Below, piece by piece: positions 9,833-19,564 of a stretch of 64,000 nucleotides of DNA. The notes below the pieces were generated by a model that made no database searches, was not told the DNA's origin, and saw only the letters and a program-made list of their open reading frames with translations. The translations under genes were made by a program, and so were the position numbers. Each line of letters starts with the position of its first letter. Position 1 is the stretch's first letter. Source of the stretch: Amaricoccus macauensis (lineage in GTDB: Bacteria > Pseudomonadota > Alphaproteobacteria > Rhodobacterales > Rhodobacteraceae); contig NZ_JACHFM010000002.1 in assembly GCF_014201905.1 (NCBI RefSeq), forward strand, positions 1,178,001 through 1,242,000, read 5' to 3'.

Positions 9833-11053
9833 ATGCGAAACCCCTACGCAGAGATCTTCCGGGCACCCGGCGCCGCCGGCTTTTCCGGCACAGCCTTCAT
9901 CGCCCGCCTGCCGATCGCCATGGCGCCAATCGGCATCATCGCCATGCTGTCGCAGACCCACGGCGCCTACTGGCTCGCGGGCGCCGTTTCGGCCACCTTC
10001 GGACTGACCAACGCCTTCGTGTCGCCGCAGATATCGCGCCTCGTCGACCGCCACGGTCAGGCAACGGTCGCGGGACCGGCGATGCTCGTCTCGGTTCTCG
10101 CCTTCGCCACGCTCACCGTGGCCGCCGCCGCCGGCTGGCCCGCGTGGACGCTTTTCGCCTCGGCGTTCCTCGCCGCGGCAATGCCCAGTATGTCGGCACT
10201 GGTCCGCGCGCGCTGGAGCGAGATCTTCCGCGACCGGCCCGAACTCAACACCGCCTTCGCGTTCGAATCCGCCGCGGACGAACTCGTCTACATCGCCGGC
10301 GCCTCGCTCTCCGTCGGTCTTGCCGTGGCGCTTTTCCCCGAAGCCGGGATGGTCGCGAGCACCGCGCTGCTGGCGCTCGGCGGCACGGCCTTCCTCCTTC
10401 AGCGCCGCACCGAGCCTGCGGTCCGCCCGGTCTCGGCCGATGGCCCGCGCGGCTCCGCGATCCGGCAGCGTGCGGTGCAGATCGTGACTCTCGCCCTCAT
10501 CTTCGTCGGAGCGATATTCGCCAGCGTCGAGGTGAGCACCGTCGCCATCACCGAGGCGCTGGGGCAGCCCGGCGCCGCGACGCTTGTCATCGGCGTCTAT
10601 GCGGTCGGTTCGTTCTTTCTCGGCCTCACCCTCGGCGCGCTCAACCCTGCCTTGCCGCTGCACCGCCAGCTGCTGATTGCCGTCGCCGCGCTCGCCGTCC
10701 TGCAACTGCCGCTGCTGATTGCGGAAGGCTCCGTCGCGGTGCTTGCGACAGCGGTCTTCGTGAGCGGCATCACCATCTCGCCGACCTTCATCACGGCCTT
10801 CGGCCTGATCGAGCGGCGCGTCCCGGCCGCGATGCTGACCGAGGGCGTGACGTGGGTGATGACCGGCATCAGCATCGGCATGGCTCTCGGCGCCTTTGCG
10901 ACCGGCTGGGTCGTCGACATCTTCGGACCGGCGAGCGGCTTCCTCGTCGCGGTGACGGCGGCCGGCGCGAGCCTGCTCACTGTCGCCCTCGGCCAGCCGA
11001 GCCTCGCAGGCAACCGCGTCCCGGCCGATTGCCCCACCCTCGCGACGGGCTGA
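9833..11053 (+). CDS. MFS transporter, TetR-controlled efflux candidate
   Basis: The start at 9833 has AAGGA about nine bases upstream; an earlier in-frame ATG at 9752 lies within the operators. The product is 406 residues with about twelve hydrophobic segments and a central cytoplasmic loop near residues 185-200 (RRTEPAVRPVSADG). The N-terminal half carries SRLVDRHGQATV, the loop 2-3 motif position of MFS proteins. It resembles the YfcJ/arabinose-type MFS efflux group, but the substrate cannot be told from sequence. Divergent pairing with a TetR gene makes drug or metabolite export the most likely role. Confidence 0.85.
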   Translation: MRNPYAEIFRAPGAAGFSGTAFIARLPIAMAPIGIIAMLSQTHGAYWLAGAVSATFGLTNAFVSPQISRLVDRHGQATVAGPAMLVSVLAFATLTVAAAAGWPAWTLFASAFLAAAMPSMSALVRARWSEIFRDRPELNTAFAFESAADELVYIAGASLSVGLAVALFPEAGMVASTALLALGGTAFLLQRRTEPAVRPVSADGPRGSAIRQRAVQIVTLALIFVGAIFASVEVSTVAITEALGQPGAATLVIGVYAVGSFFLGLTLGALNPALPLHRQLLIAVAALAVLQLPLLIAEGSVAVLATAVFVSGITISPTFITAFGLIERRVPAAMLTEGVTWVMTGISIGMALGAFATGWVVDIFGPASGFLVAVTAAGASLLTVALGQPSLAGNRVPADCPTLATG

Positions 11054-11134
11054 CGCACGGGCCAGCCGCCAGGCGCAAGCCTTGCGAGGTGGTCAATGTG
11101 GAACAGATTATCCAGTAGTTTCAGCCATATAACC

Positions 11135-11155
11135 GCCTGCGCAACCTGCGCAGGC
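11135..11155. terminator. Hairpin between convergent MFS and emrB genes
   Basis: GCCTGCGCA at 11135-11143 pairs perfectly with TGCGCAGGC at 11147-11155 over a three-base loop. It lies in the 113-base gap between two convergent transporter genes. There is no clear T-run. Confidence 0.5.
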
Positions 11156-11166
11156 CAGCTTCCCGC

Positions 11167-12708
11167 CTACTCCATCACCGCCGCTGCCGCCTCGGGCGAG
11201 GCCACCTTGGGCTTCCTCAGGAAGAACACCAGCGGGATCGCCGCGATCGTGACGAACATCATCAGGCGGAAATCGTCCACGTAGGCAATGAACGACGCCT
11301 GCGTCTGCACCATCGAGTTCAGCATCGCCGTCGTCATCGTCGGATCGAAGCCCAGCGCCGACATCTGGTCAACGTTGGGATTGAACGGTGTCAGCGCCGA
11401 AGTGATGTCCCCCCGGCTGATGATGATGTTGTGGGCCAGCATCACCGAGACCGCTGAAATCCCGACCGAAGAGCCGATGTTGCGCACCAGACTGAACAGC
11501 GCCGCCGCGTCAGCCCGGTACCTCGGATCGAGCGTCGCGAACGCGATCGTCGAGAGCGGAACGAAGACGAGCCCGAGCCCCAGCCCCTGAACAACCCCGG
11601 AGACGATGATCGGACGGGTATCCATGTTGAGCGAGAACTGGCTCATCTGCCAGAGCGAGACCACCGTGAGTCCCAGCCCCCCGAGGATCAGGATCCGCGC
11701 ATCGACCTTGCCCACCAGCCGCCCGACGACGATCATCGAGATCATCGTCCCCACCCCGCGCGGCGCCAGCACCATGCCGGTCGTCACCACCGGATAGCCG
11801 AAGATGTTCTGAAGCATCGGCGGCATCAGCGCGAGGCCGGCCAGCAGGATGACGCCCACCATGAAGATCATCATCAACGCCATCACGAAGTTCGGGTCGC
11901 GGAAGATGTGCGGGTCGATGAACGCATGTTCCTGCGCCGTGATGTGCCAGACGAACGCCCAGGCGCCCGAGATCGTCAGCCAGAGGTAGAGCCACATCTC
12001 GACGGAGGAGAACCACTCCACCTGCTCGCCCCGGTCCAGCATCATCTGCAACGCCCCGATGGCGATCGAGAGCATGGCAAAGCCGAAGAAGTCGAAGCTC
12101 CGCTCCCGCTTCGGCGACTTCGGCAGGAAGAGGATAAGCCCGGCAAGCGCCAGAAGACCGATCGGCAGGTTCACGTAGAATACGAAGCGCCAGTTGAAGC
12201 TCTCGGTCAGCCAGCCACCGAGGGTCGGGCCGATGATCGGCCCGACCATGATCCCGGCGCCCCAGATCGCCATCGCCCGGCCATGCTCCTCGCGGGAGTT
12301 GATGTTGAGCAGCACCGTCTGCGAGAGCGGCACCAGTGCCGCGCCGCAGAGCCCTTGCGCCGTGCGGAAGAGCACCATCTCGACGAGGCTCGTCGCCATG
12401 CCGCAGAGCATCGAGGTGACGATGAAGCCCATGACCGACGCGATGAACAGCTCGCGCAGTCCCATGCGGTCGGAGAGCCAGCCGGTGACCGGCGTCATGA
12501 TCGCGGCGGCGACGATGTAGGAGGTGAGAACCCAGGTGATCTGATCCTGCGCCGCCCCGAGCGATCCCTGCATCGAGGGCAGCGCCACGTTGGCGATCGT
12601 GGTGTCGAGCACCTGCATGATCGTCGCGAGCATGATCGAGACGGTGATCAGGCCCTTGTTGGCGACCGCCGGGACGCCCCCCGCGGCGGCACCGGCGGCG
12701 GCGCTCAT
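11167..12708 (-). CDS. emrB: DHA2-family MFS drug exporter, EmrB-like
   Basis: The product is 513 residues with about 14 membrane segments, as expected for DHA2 transporters. Segment 1 carries the family start TVSIMLATIMQVLDTTIANVA with the conserved Asp. Motif A-like GWLSDRMGLRELF follows near residue 70. NWRFVFYVNLPIG near residue 165 is the classic EmrB signature. It should form the inner-membrane part of a tripartite pump with the preceding EmrA-like adaptor and an outer-membrane channel encoded elsewhere. Its ATG overlaps the emrA stop (ATGA, 12705-12708), so the two are translationally coupled. Confidence 0.94.
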   Translation of the reverse strand: MSAAAGAAAGGVPAVANKGLITVSIMLATIMQVLDTTIANVALPSMQGSLGAAQDQITWVLTSYIVAAAIMTPVTGWLSDRMGLRELFIASVMGFIVTSMLCGMATSLVEMVLFRTAQGLCGAALVPLSQTVLLNINSREEHGRAMAIWGAGIMVGPIIGPTLGGWLTESFNWRFVFYVNLPIGLLALAGLILFLPKSPKRERSFDFFGFAMLSIAIGALQMMLDRGEQVEWFSSVEMWLYLWLTISGAWAFVWHITAQEHAFIDPHIFRDPNFVMALMMIFMVGVILLAGLALMPPMLQNIFGYPVVTTGMVLAPRGVGTMISMIVVGRLVGKVDARILILGGLGLTVVSLWQMSQFSLNMDTRPIIVSGVVQGLGLGLVFVPLSTIAFATLDPRYRADAAALFSLVRNIGSSVGISAVSVMLAHNIIISRGDITSALTPFNPNVDQMSALGFDPTMTTAMLNSMVQTQASFIAYVDDFRLMMFVTIAAIPLVFFLRKPKVASPEAAAAVME

Positions 12709-13853
12709 TTCGCGTCGGGCTCCGCCGCTACGGCGGCCTTGCCACCGATGCCGATCGCCGCGAGCGCGTTTCCGAGCGGCCCGGGCAGGCCGCGAGCGTG
12801 GCCGGTGTCGACCTCGACGGTGGCGCTCATGCCGGTACGGATCGGCGGCAGATCGGCATCGGTGGCAAGGCTGACCCGCACGGGCACACGCTGCACCACC
12901 TTCACCCAGTTGCCGCTGGCGTTCTGCGCCGGGATGAGCGCGAACTCCGAGCCCGTCCCGGCCCCGATCGAATTGACGGTGCCCTCGAAGCTCCGCCCCG
13001 GGTAGCTGTCGAAGTGCACGGAGACCGGCTGACCGTCGAGCATGTGCTCGAGATCGGTCTCCTTGTAATTCGCCTCGATCCAGGTGTTCGCGGTCGCCAC
13101 CAGCCCGAGGACGGCAGTCGCGGGCGTGACGTACTGCCCGGTCTGCAGCCGCGCCGTCTGGGTGACGACCCCGTCCTGCGGCGCCGTGATGATGGTATGG
13201 GCGAGATCGAGTTCCGCGGCACTGAGCGAGGCCAGCGCCTCCAGAACCTCCGGATGGCGGTCAGTCTCGATGTCGGGATTGCCCGCAAGCGCCGCCCTGG
13301 CGCTCAGGACCTGCGAGTCCGCGGCGATCACCGCGCCCTTCGCCCGCTGCAGCGCCAGAGCGCTGTTGTCCGCATCGGACTGGGCGACGACGCCTGACTT
13401 CCGCAGCGACTGGATGCGATCGTCCTGGGTCTGCGCGGTCGTGAGCGCGTCCCGCGAGATCGACGCCTCGGAGACCGCCTGCGCGTAGGCCGCCTTCAGC
13501 TTCTCCACGTCGAGTCGTGCCGACTGCAACCGCGCCTCGTCCTCGGCGACCGTGGCGCGATAGCTCGAGTCGTCGATGGTGAAGAGCGGATCACCGGCCT
13601 TCACCTGCTGGTTCTCGGAGACGGAAACCACGGAGATCTGACCGCTCACCTGCGGCATGACCGTGACCCGGTCCTGCTTGACGTAGGCGTCGTCCGTCGA
13701 GACATACCGCCCGCCCGTCACCCAGACATAGCCGCCCCCGAGCGCCAGTGCGAGCGGCACCGCAGCGATCAGAAGGTTGCGGCGCAGCCGGCTCTTCCTG
13801 ACGTTTGCGACCTCGGGGGCACCGAATTCCCCACGGGACGGCTGGGCGTTCAT
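12705..13853 (-). CDS. emrA: HlyD/EmrA-type membrane fusion adaptor
   Basis: The product is 382 residues. An N-terminal anchor (LLIAAVPLALALGGGYVWV, residues 28-46) precedes STDDAYVKQDRVTVMPQVSGQI, the standard start of the biotinyl-lipoyl-like domain. A coiled-coil hairpin of about 100 residues follows, then the second lipoyl half (TIITAPQDGVVTQ) and a beta-barrel segment (GMSATVEVDT). It links the EmrB-like pump to an outer-membrane channel. The start codon overlaps the upstream marR stop (ATGA, 13850-13853), and its own stop overlaps emrB. The order marR-emrA-emrB is typical of drug-inducible pumps. Confidence 0.94.
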   Translation of the reverse strand: MNAQPSRGEFGAPEVANVRKSRLRRNLLIAAVPLALALGGGYVWVTGGRYVSTDDAYVKQDRVTVMPQVSGQISVVSVSENQQVKAGDPLFTIDDSSYRATVAEDEARLQSARLDVEKLKAAYAQAVSEASISRDALTTAQTQDDRIQSLRKSGVVAQSDADNSALALQRAKGAVIAADSQVLSARAALAGNPDIETDRHPEVLEALASLSAAELDLAHTIITAPQDGVVTQTARLQTGQYVTPATAVLGLVATANTWIEANYKETDLEHMLDGQPVSVHFDSYPGRSFEGTVNSIGAGTGSEFALIPAQNASGNWVKVVQRVPVRVSLATDADLPPIRTGMSATVEVDTGHARGLPGPLGNALAAIGIGGKAAVAAEPDAK

Positions 13854-14338
13854 GCGATTTCCTTCTCCGCAGCACCGCGGTCGTTCGGGTTCATTTCCTG
13901 TCTCGCAGCGAGCGCGGCGGACAGGTTCTCGGTCATGATCTGCAGCGCCGCGAACAGCGTCTCCCGCTCCGCCGGCGTGATCCCTGCGAGCGCCTCTTCG
14001 TAGACGAGTTCGGCCCGCTCACGCATCGGCGAGAGCAGCGCGCGCGCAAGCTCGGTGGTATAGAGCCGCCGGGCGCGCCGGTCGGCCGGATCGGGCCGGC
14101 GCACCACCAGCCCGGCCACTTCCATGCGGTCGACGTGACGGCTGAGCGTCATCGGCTCGATCTCGAGGAGTCCCGCAAGGGTCGCCTGACTGATGCCCTC
14201 GTTCCTCGCGAGCCGCGCGACGATCTGGAGCTGAGCGGTCGTCATCGCCAGATCGCGGCTCTCCTGATCGAAGCGCCGTCGCAGCAGTCGGGAAGCATCC
14301 GACAGCATATATCCGAGGCTCGGTTTGATCGGTTCCAT
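13850..14338 (-). CDS. MarR-family repressor of the emrAB operon
   Basis: The start at 14338 gives 162 residues beginning MEPIKPSLGYMLSD, a normal MarR N-terminus. A longer in-frame start at 14443 would add an unrelated Cys-rich stretch and overlap the likely promoter. The winged helix is clear: ISQATLAGLLEIEPMTLSRHVDRMEVAGLV, then the wing RRPDPADRRARRLY. The conserved wing Asp-Arg pair (DRRARR) is present. It is first in the operon with emrA and emrB, so it should repress all three and respond to a pump substrate. Confidence 0.92.
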   Translation of the reverse strand: MEPIKPSLGYMLSDASRLLRRRFDQESRDLAMTTAQLQIVARLARNEGISQATLAGLLEIEPMTLSRHVDRMEVAGLVVRRPDPADRRARRLYTTELARALLSPMRERAELVYEEALAGITPAERETLFAALQIMTENLSAALAARQEMNPNDRGAAEKEIA

Positions 14339-14346
14339 GCCGGCGC

Positions 14347-14387
14347 TATAATAACCCGACTTATAATAAGCAAGCTGGATTTCTTGC
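14347..14387 (-). promoter_or_regulatory. Likely MarR operator/promoter region
   Basis: An AT-rich island precedes the marR start. TATAATAA occurs twice, at 14347-14354 and 14362-14369, 15 bases apart. The second copy sits inside the inverted repeat CTTAT-A-ATAAG (14360-14370). A further short inverted repeat, GCAAG at 14370-14374 with CTTGC at 14383-14387, adjoins it. Such palindromes overlapping a promoter are usual for MarR autoregulation. Binding is inferred. Confidence 0.5.
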
Positions 14388-14472
14388 ACTGCACACACGA
14401 CGCAGTGACCCGGCCACGCCGCGGTCACCGCGTGGCCGGACACCGCTCTCCCGAAGGCAGGGCAGTACCCGT

Positions 14473-14517
14473 CCGGAGCGGGAGTCGGGTCCCGGAAGAG
14501 ACCGACACCCGCTCCGG
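14473..14517 (-). terminator. Long hairpin downstream of ggt
   Basis: Sixteen-base arms at 14473-14488 and 14502-14517 pair with one mismatch around a 13-base loop. The hairpin lies about 55 bases past the ggt stop on the minus strand. No T-run follows in that direction, so a role in 3' end protection is as likely as termination. Confidence 0.5.
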
Positions 14518-14572
14518 GTTCCCCAATTATCGCTATACCCTGGGCCTCGGGCGGCCCCGTCCGATCGTCGCG

Positions 14573-16309
14573 TCAGTAGCCCCTGGCTGATCCCGCCGCC
14601 GCGCGGCTGTCGATGGCACCGACGTAGCGGGGGCCTTCCCCGGTGGCGATCTCGTCGAGGTCGCGACCACCGACGAGGATGCCGGCCGCCTCACCCCAGA
14701 TCGGCCAGTCTTCGTCAACGCTGACCCGGTAGCCCTGCCCCGCGAGGATGCGCAGGGTGTCGGGCGAGAGCGCGCGCGGCTCGATGTAGACCCGGTCGGG
14801 GAGCCACTGGTGATGCACCCGCGGCGCGTCGATCGCCTCCTGCAGGTCCATGCCGTGATCGATCACGTTCATGATCGCCTCGAGCGTGATCGTGATGATC
14901 CGCGAACCACCCGGCGAGCCGATCACCATGAAGGGCTTGCCGTCCTTCGAGACAATCGTCGGGCTCATGGAGGAAAGTGGCGACTTGCCCGGCTCGATCG
15001 CGTTCGCCTCACCCTGAACCAGACCGTAGAGGTTCGGCACGCCCGGCTTCATCGTGAAGTCATCCATCTCGTTGTTGAGCAGGATGCCAGTGCCTTCGGC
15101 AACCTTGCCGGTGCCGAACGAGCCGTTGAGGGTGTAGGTGACGGCGACGGCATTGCCGTCCTTGTCGACGATCGAATAGTGCGTCGTCTCTGTGCTCTCG
15201 CCGAAGCCGGCAGGCGTCAGCTCGGCCGAGACACCGGCGTGATAGGGGTCGATCCCGGCGCGGATGCTCTCGGCGTAGCCCTTGCTCGTCAGCTTCTCGA
15301 CCGGATTCTTGACGAAATCCGGGTCGCCGAGCGCGGTGTTGCGGTCGACGTAGGCGTGGCGCATCGCCTCGACCATCAGGCGCGTCGTCTCCGCCGACCC
15401 ATAGCCGAGGTAGGAGATCGGGTAGCCTTCGAGAATGTTCAGGATCTCGCAGATGATGAGCCCGCCCGACGACGGCGGCGGCGAGGAGACGATGTCATAG
15501 CCGCGGTAGCTGCATTCGACCGGCGCGAGTTCGCGGACCTTGTAGGCTTCAAAGTCCGGCTTCGCGAGAATGCCGCCGTTCGCCTCGCTGGCCTTCACGA
15601 TGAGATCCGCGGTCGCGCCCTTGTAGAACGCATCCGCACCGCCCTGCGAGATCGCCTCGAGCGTCTTCGCGAGATCCTGCTGCACCAGCGTTGCCCCGAG
15701 CGGCAGCGCCTGCCCGTCCTTCAGGAAGATCTTCGCCGCCGCCGGATCCTGCGCCAGCATGTCGTTGCCATCGGCAAAGGCGGCGATATCGCCCTGTTCC
15801 AGAACGAATCCGTCCTTCGCGAGATGGAGCGCCGGCGCGATCAGCTCCTCGCGGGTTTTCGTGCCGTACTTCTCCCGCGCCGCCTCGAGCCCCGCGACCG
15901 AGCCCGGGACACCGATCGCGAGATAGGTGTCGGTGCTCGCCCCCGGCACCGGCTCGCCCTTGTCGTCGAGGTACATGTTCTTCGTCGCCGCCCCCGGCGC
16001 CCGCTCCCGGAAGTCGAGGAAGGTCGTGGTGCCGTCGGCAAGGCGGACCGTCATGAACCCGCCGCCGCCGAGGTTGCCGGCGGTGGGATAGGTGACGGCG
16101 AGGGCGTAGCCGACCGCCACAGCCGCATCGACGGCGTTGCCGCCCGCCTTCAGCACCTCCACCCCGACGTCGGTCGCGAGATGCTGGGCGGTCACCACCA
16201 TCCCGCTCTCGCCCTCCGCCGGGGCTGGCGAGGCCGCAAGCGCGACCGCCGCTCCGGTGGACCAGAGCAGCATCGTCATCGTGATGTGCCCTGAAACCCT
16301 GCAGATCAT
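14573..16309 (-). CDS. ggt: Gamma-glutamyltransferase precursor
   Basis: The product is 578 residues, with AGGGAGGA five bases before the start at 16309. A signal peptide (ends near PAPAEG, residue 33) sends it to the periplasm. The large-subunit region holds GGNAVDAAVAVGYALAVTYPTAGNLGGGGFM and DFRERAPGAA. The autocatalytic cleavage site is ETTHYSIVD; the second Thr (about residue 374) becomes the N-terminal nucleophile of the small subunit. NGSFGTGK and SPLSSMSPTIV are further conserved small-subunit motifs. The enzyme cleaves glutathione and other gamma-glutamyl compounds or transfers the glutamyl group. It is a single gene with its own upstream region. Confidence 0.95.
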   Translation of the reverse strand: MICRVSGHITMTMLLWSTGAAVALAASPAPAEGESGMVVTAQHLATDVGVEVLKAGGNAVDAAVAVGYALAVTYPTAGNLGGGGFMTVRLADGTTTFLDFRERAPGAATKNMYLDDKGEPVPGASTDTYLAIGVPGSVAGLEAAREKYGTKTREELIAPALHLAKDGFVLEQGDIAAFADGNDMLAQDPAAAKIFLKDGQALPLGATLVQQDLAKTLEAISQGGADAFYKGATADLIVKASEANGGILAKPDFEAYKVRELAPVECSYRGYDIVSSPPPSSGGLIICEILNILEGYPISYLGYGSAETTRLMVEAMRHAYVDRNTALGDPDFVKNPVEKLTSKGYAESIRAGIDPYHAGVSAELTPAGFGESTETTHYSIVDKDGNAVAVTYTLNGSFGTGKVAEGTGILLNNEMDDFTMKPGVPNLYGLVQGEANAIEPGKSPLSSMSPTIVSKDGKPFMVIGSPGGSRIITITLEAIMNVIDHGMDLQEAIDAPRVHHQWLPDRVYIEPRALSPDTLRILAGQGYRVSVDEDWPIWGEAAGILVGGRDLDEIATGEGPRYVGAIDSRAAAGSARGY

Positions 16310-16600
16310 GCCGTCCTCCCTTTCTCGCTCGTGTCGAGACTATAGCGGGGCGGGCGGATTGCGAGGCGGGAATTTCGCCGGCGGGCCAGCTTTTGACACC
16401 AACGGCTTGATTCTCGGGAATAAACGGCGACCTAGAACAGCAGGCCACTCGACCGGAATGCAAGGCTTGGGTACCGTCCGAGCCGGCTTGCAGTCTGAGA
16501 CGAACCGCCTCCCCTGCCGGCACGGCAGCCGGAGTCCGGGACATCTTCCCCGGACCACGAGGCGCGCCGTCAGGTCGGCCTCTGCGTCGGGCAGGAATGG
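16310..16600. other. Intergenic region without a recognised gene
   Basis: These 291 bases separate the ggt start from the tRNA gene. They must hold the ggt promoter on the minus strand. Short open frames here have no recognisable products, and I see no strong hairpin or repeat. Confidence 0.5.
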
Positions 16601-16676
16601 TGGCGACCCCGGCAGGACTCGAACCTGCAGCCGTCGGATTAGAAGTCCGGTGCTCTATCCATTGAGCTACGGGGCC
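16601..16676 (-). tRNA. tRNA-Arg (anticodon TCT)
   Basis: Read on the minus strand, the gene is 76 bases including an encoded CCA end. The acceptor stem pairs GGCCCCG with CGGGGTC (one G-T pair). The D arm holds AGCTCAATGGATAGAGC, the anticodon loop is CTTCTAA with anticodon TCT, and the T arm is CTGCAGGTTCGAGTCCTGC. All arms close. TCT reads AGA and AGG, rare codons in this high-G+C genome. tRNA-Arg genes are frequent integration sites, but no integrase gene is nearby. Confidence 0.97.
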
Positions 16677-16700
16677 GTTCAGGCACGAGCTGTCCGCTGG

Positions 16701-17012
16701 TCAGTGCGTCCAGGCCGTCCGGCGGAAATACGCGAAGTTGTCGCCGTAGCCGTTGGGACGTACCACCGGGACGCGCTTGTTCGGCTCGAAGAGTTCGAAC
16801 GGGATGCCGTAGCGCTCGGCGTATTCCACCGCTTCTTCCCGGGTCGGGAAGCGCAGGGTCACCTGGCTGTCCATGTCGCCCGAGCCGGTCCAGCCCATGA
16901 GCGGGTCGATCCAACGCGCCGACGCCGGCACGAACTCGAGGACCCAGGTACGGGTCTTGCCCACGCCCGACTGCATGGCGCTCTTGGCTGGCTGATAGAT
17001 CTTCGCGAGCAT
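16701..17012 (-). CDS. ETC complex I subunit, NDUFS4-like
   Basis: The product is 103 residues. It matches the small accessory complex I subunit found in alphaproteobacteria and mitochondria (NDUFS4/AQDQ). It has KIYQPAKSAMQSG at the start, then WVLEFVPASARWIDPLMGWTGSGD and an ending of VRPNGYGDNFAYFRR. The WIDPLMGW segment is highly conserved. In mitochondria this subunit sits at the matrix arm near the NADH-oxidising module and helps assembly. It is monocistronic here, 24 bases upstream of the tRNA-Arg gene on the same strand, far from any nuo operon. Confidence 0.93.
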   Translation of the reverse strand: MLAKIYQPAKSAMQSGVGKTRTWVLEFVPASARWIDPLMGWTGSGDMDSQVTLRFPTREEAVEYAERYGIPFELFEPNKRVPVVRPNGYGDNFAYFRRTAWTH

Positions 17013-17347
17013 CTTACGAACGCACCTCCGACGACGATGGATGTTGTATCGCCAATTGCGACGCGCGGATCAAGCGGTTGGGAAGGGTTCGCGGGCAGCA
17101 GCGAGTCGTCGTCCGACTGCGAGGGAGCGAGGGGTGGGGTGGGTGAACGCACCCGGACGACGACCACGTGCTGCTTGCCCTTACGTTGTACGATCTCCCC
17201 GTCTTTGCACGCAAGGGTTTAGTTATCTAAAATCCTACTCGCGGCAAACTGGTGGACGCCGTGTTGCTTCATCTCGACTTAACCTTGTCATCCGCGCGAA
17301 ACTCGCCATCTGACTCGCCTGCTTCCAGCCCGAAGGGACTGCGCCTG
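17013..17347. other. Divergent intergenic region between complex I subunit and uvrB
   Basis: This 335-base gap must hold promoters for both flanking genes. Short open frames here show no recognisable protein. I looked by eye for the alphaproteobacterial SOS box (GTTC-N7-GTTC) before uvrB and saw none. A short AT-rich stretch (TTTAGTTATCTAAAAT, 17218-17233) is the only marked composition change and could contribute to a promoter. Confidence 0.5.
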
Positions 17348-19528
17348 ATGCCGCTCGTCGACATGCTCACCGTGACGCCGCAGGATCCGCAGCGCGCCAA
17401 GCTCGAAGGTGGCAAGCCGTTCCGGCTCGTCTCCGAGTTCCAGCCGGCCGGCGACCAGCCGACCGCCATTGCCGAGCTGGTCGCGGGGATCAACGCCGGC
17501 GAGCGCAATCAGGTGCTTCTCGGCGCAACCGGCACCGGCAAGACCTTCACGGCGGCGCAGATCATCGCCGCGACTCAGCGCCCCGCGATCATCCTCGCCC
17601 CGAACAAGACGCTGGCCGCGCAGCTCTACGGCGAGTTCAAGGCGTTCTTTCCCGAGAACGCGGTCGAGTACTTCGTGTCCTACTACGACTATTACCAGCC
17701 GGAGGCCTACGTCGCGCGCTCGGACACCTATATCGAGAAGGAATCGCAGATCAACGACCAGATCGACCGGATGCGCCACTCGGCCACCCGGGCGTTGCTC
17801 GAACGTGACGACGTGATCATCGTTGCCTCGGTCTCCTGCATCTACGGCATCGGCTCGGCGGAGACCTACGGCGCCATGACGCAGGACCTGATCGTCGGCC
17901 AGTCCTACCCCCAGCGCCAGTTGCTCGCGGATCTGGTGGCGCAGCAGTTCCGGCGCAGCGACGCAGGCTTCCAGCGCGGCAACTTCCGGGTGCGCGGCGA
18001 CTCGATCGAAATCTGGCCGTCGCACTACGAGGACCGGGCATGGCGGTTGTCGTTCTTCGGTGAGGAACTCGAGTCGCTCCACGAGTTCGATCCCCTGACC
18101 GGGGCGCGCACGTCCGAGCTTCAGCAGGTGCGCGTCTACGCCAACTCGCACTACGTGACGCCGCGACCGACGATGCAGCAGGCGGTGAAGTCGATCAAGG
18201 CGGAGCTTCGGGCCCGCCTCGACCATTTCGTGGCCGAGGGCAAGCTTCTCGAGGCGCAGCGGCTGGAGCAGCGTACGAACTTCGACATCGAGATGCTGGA
18301 GGCGACCGGCGTCTGCAACGGCATCGAGAACTACTCGCGCTACCTCACCGGCCGGGCGCCGGGCGAACCGCCGCCCACGCTCTTCGAATACATCCCCGAC
18401 AACGCCATCGTCTTCGCCGACGAGAGCCACGTCTCGGTGCCGCAGATCGGCGGCATGTACCGCGGCGACTACCGGCGCAAGTTCACCCTCGCCGAGCACG
18501 GATTCCGGCTGCCGTCCTGCATGGACAACCGGCCGCTGAAGTTCGAGGAGTGGGACGCCATGCGCCCGCAGTCAATCTTCGTCTCGGCGACGCCCAGCGC
18601 GTGGGAGATCGACCAGGCGGGCGGCGTCTTCGCCGAACAGGTGATCCGGCCGACCGGCCTGCTCGATCCGCCGGTCGAGATCCGCCCGGTCTCGATGCAG
18701 GTGGACGACCTGCTCGACGAGCTCCGGCAGGTGGCCGCCGCGGGCAACCGCGCGCTCGTCACCGTGCTCACCAAGCGCATGGCCGAGGACCTGACCGAAT
18801 ACCTGCACGAACAGGGCATCCGCGTGCGCTACATGCATTCCGACATCGACACGCTGGAGCGCATCGAGATCCTGCGTGATCTCCGGCTCGGCGCGTTCGA
18901 CGCCCTCGTCGGGATCAACCTCCTGCGCGAGGGGCTCGACATTCCCGAGTGCGCGCTGGTGGCGATCCTCGACGCCGACAAGGAGGGCTTCCTGCGCTCG
19001 GAGACCTCGCTGGTCCAGACCATCGGCCGCGCGGCGCGCAACGTCGACGGACGGGTCATCATGTATGCCGACGGCATCACCGGCTCGATGGAACGCGCGA
19101 TCGCCGAGACCAACCGCCGGCGTGAGAAGCAGATGGCCTACAACACCCTGCACGGCATCACCCCGGAGACGGTGCGCAAGAACGTGGCGGACGTGCTCGA
19201 GGGGCTGTTCAGAGGCGACACCGACCAGTCGCGCATCACCGCGCAGGTGGAGCGTCCGCTGGTCGGCGCGAACCTCGCCGCGCACCTCGACGGGCTGCGG
19301 AAGGCGATGCTGAAGGCGGCGGAGAACCTCGAGTTCGAGGAGGCCGCCCGGCTCCGCGACGAGGTGAAGCGGCTGGAGGCGGTGGATCTCGCCGTTCACG
19401 ACGACCCGCTGGCCCGGCAGGCTGCAATCGAGATGGAAGTGGGAGCCGCGTCGGCCTCACCCCGCTCGAAGGCCGGCAAGGGAGGCACGCGGGTCTATCG
19501 CGGCAAGACCCAGAAGAAGCTGCGCTGA
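17348..19528 (+). CDS. uvrB: UvrB, excinuclease ABC subunit B
   Basis: ATG 17348 has GAAGGGA about nine bases upstream and gives 726 residues; an in-frame start at 17252 would add an unconserved leader. The protein has Walker A GATGTGKT at residues 58-65, the DNA-clamping beta-hairpin [10 protein letters not shown] near residue 112, [11 protein letters not shown] (Walker B region), SATPSAWE and the helicase motif QTIGRAARN. The C-terminal UVR motif ([19 protein letters not shown]) is the contact to UvrC. UvrB verifies damage handed over by UvrA and recruits UvrC for incision. A basic Ser/Lys/Gly tail follows the UVR motif. Confidence 0.97.
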   Translation: MPLVDMLTVTPQDPQRAKLEGGKPFRLVSEFQPAGDQPTAIAELVAGINAGERNQVLLGATGTGKTFTAAQIIAATQRPAIILAPNKTLAAQLYGEFKAFFPENAVEYFVSYYDYYQPEAYVARSDTYIEKESQINDQIDRMRHSATRALLERDDVIIVASVSCIYGIGSAETYGAMTQDLIVGQSYPQRQLLADLVAQQFRRSDAGFQRGNFRVRGDSIEIWPSHYEDRAWRLSFFGEELESLHEFDPLTGARTSELQQVRVYANSHYVTPRPTMQQAVKSIKAELRARLDHFVAEGKLLEAQRLEQRTNFDIEMLEATGVCNGIENYSRYLTGRAPGEPPPTLFEYIPDNAIVFADESHVSVPQIGGMYRGDYRRKFTLAEHGFRLPSCMDNRPLKFEEWDAMRPQSIFVSATPSAWEIDQAGGVFAEQVIRPTGLLDPPVEIRPVSMQVDDLLDELRQVAAAGNRALVTVLTKRMAEDLTEYLHEQGIRVRYMHSDIDTLERIEILRDLRLGAFDALVGINLLREGLDIPECALVAILDADKEGFLRSETSLVQTIGRAARNVDGRVIMYADGITGSMERAIAETNRRREKQMAYNTLHGITPETVRKNVADVLEGLFRGDTDQSRITAQVERPLVGANLAAHLDGLRKAMLKAAENLEFEEAARLRDEVKRLEAVDLAVHDDPLARQAAIEMEVGAASASPRSKAGKGGTRVYRGKTQKKLR

Positions 19529-19564
19529 GGCTGCGCAGCGGCGACACCCTCGCCTGGCTCGGCC

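Noticed and set aside
16601-17012. Genomic island inserted at tRNA-Arg
   Set aside because: No integrase, no repeat of the tRNA 3' end and only housekeeping genes on both sides.
17013-17347. LexA-type SOS box upstream of uvrB
   Set aside because: No GTTC-N7-GTTC or similar pair was seen by eye; a computed scan would be decisive.
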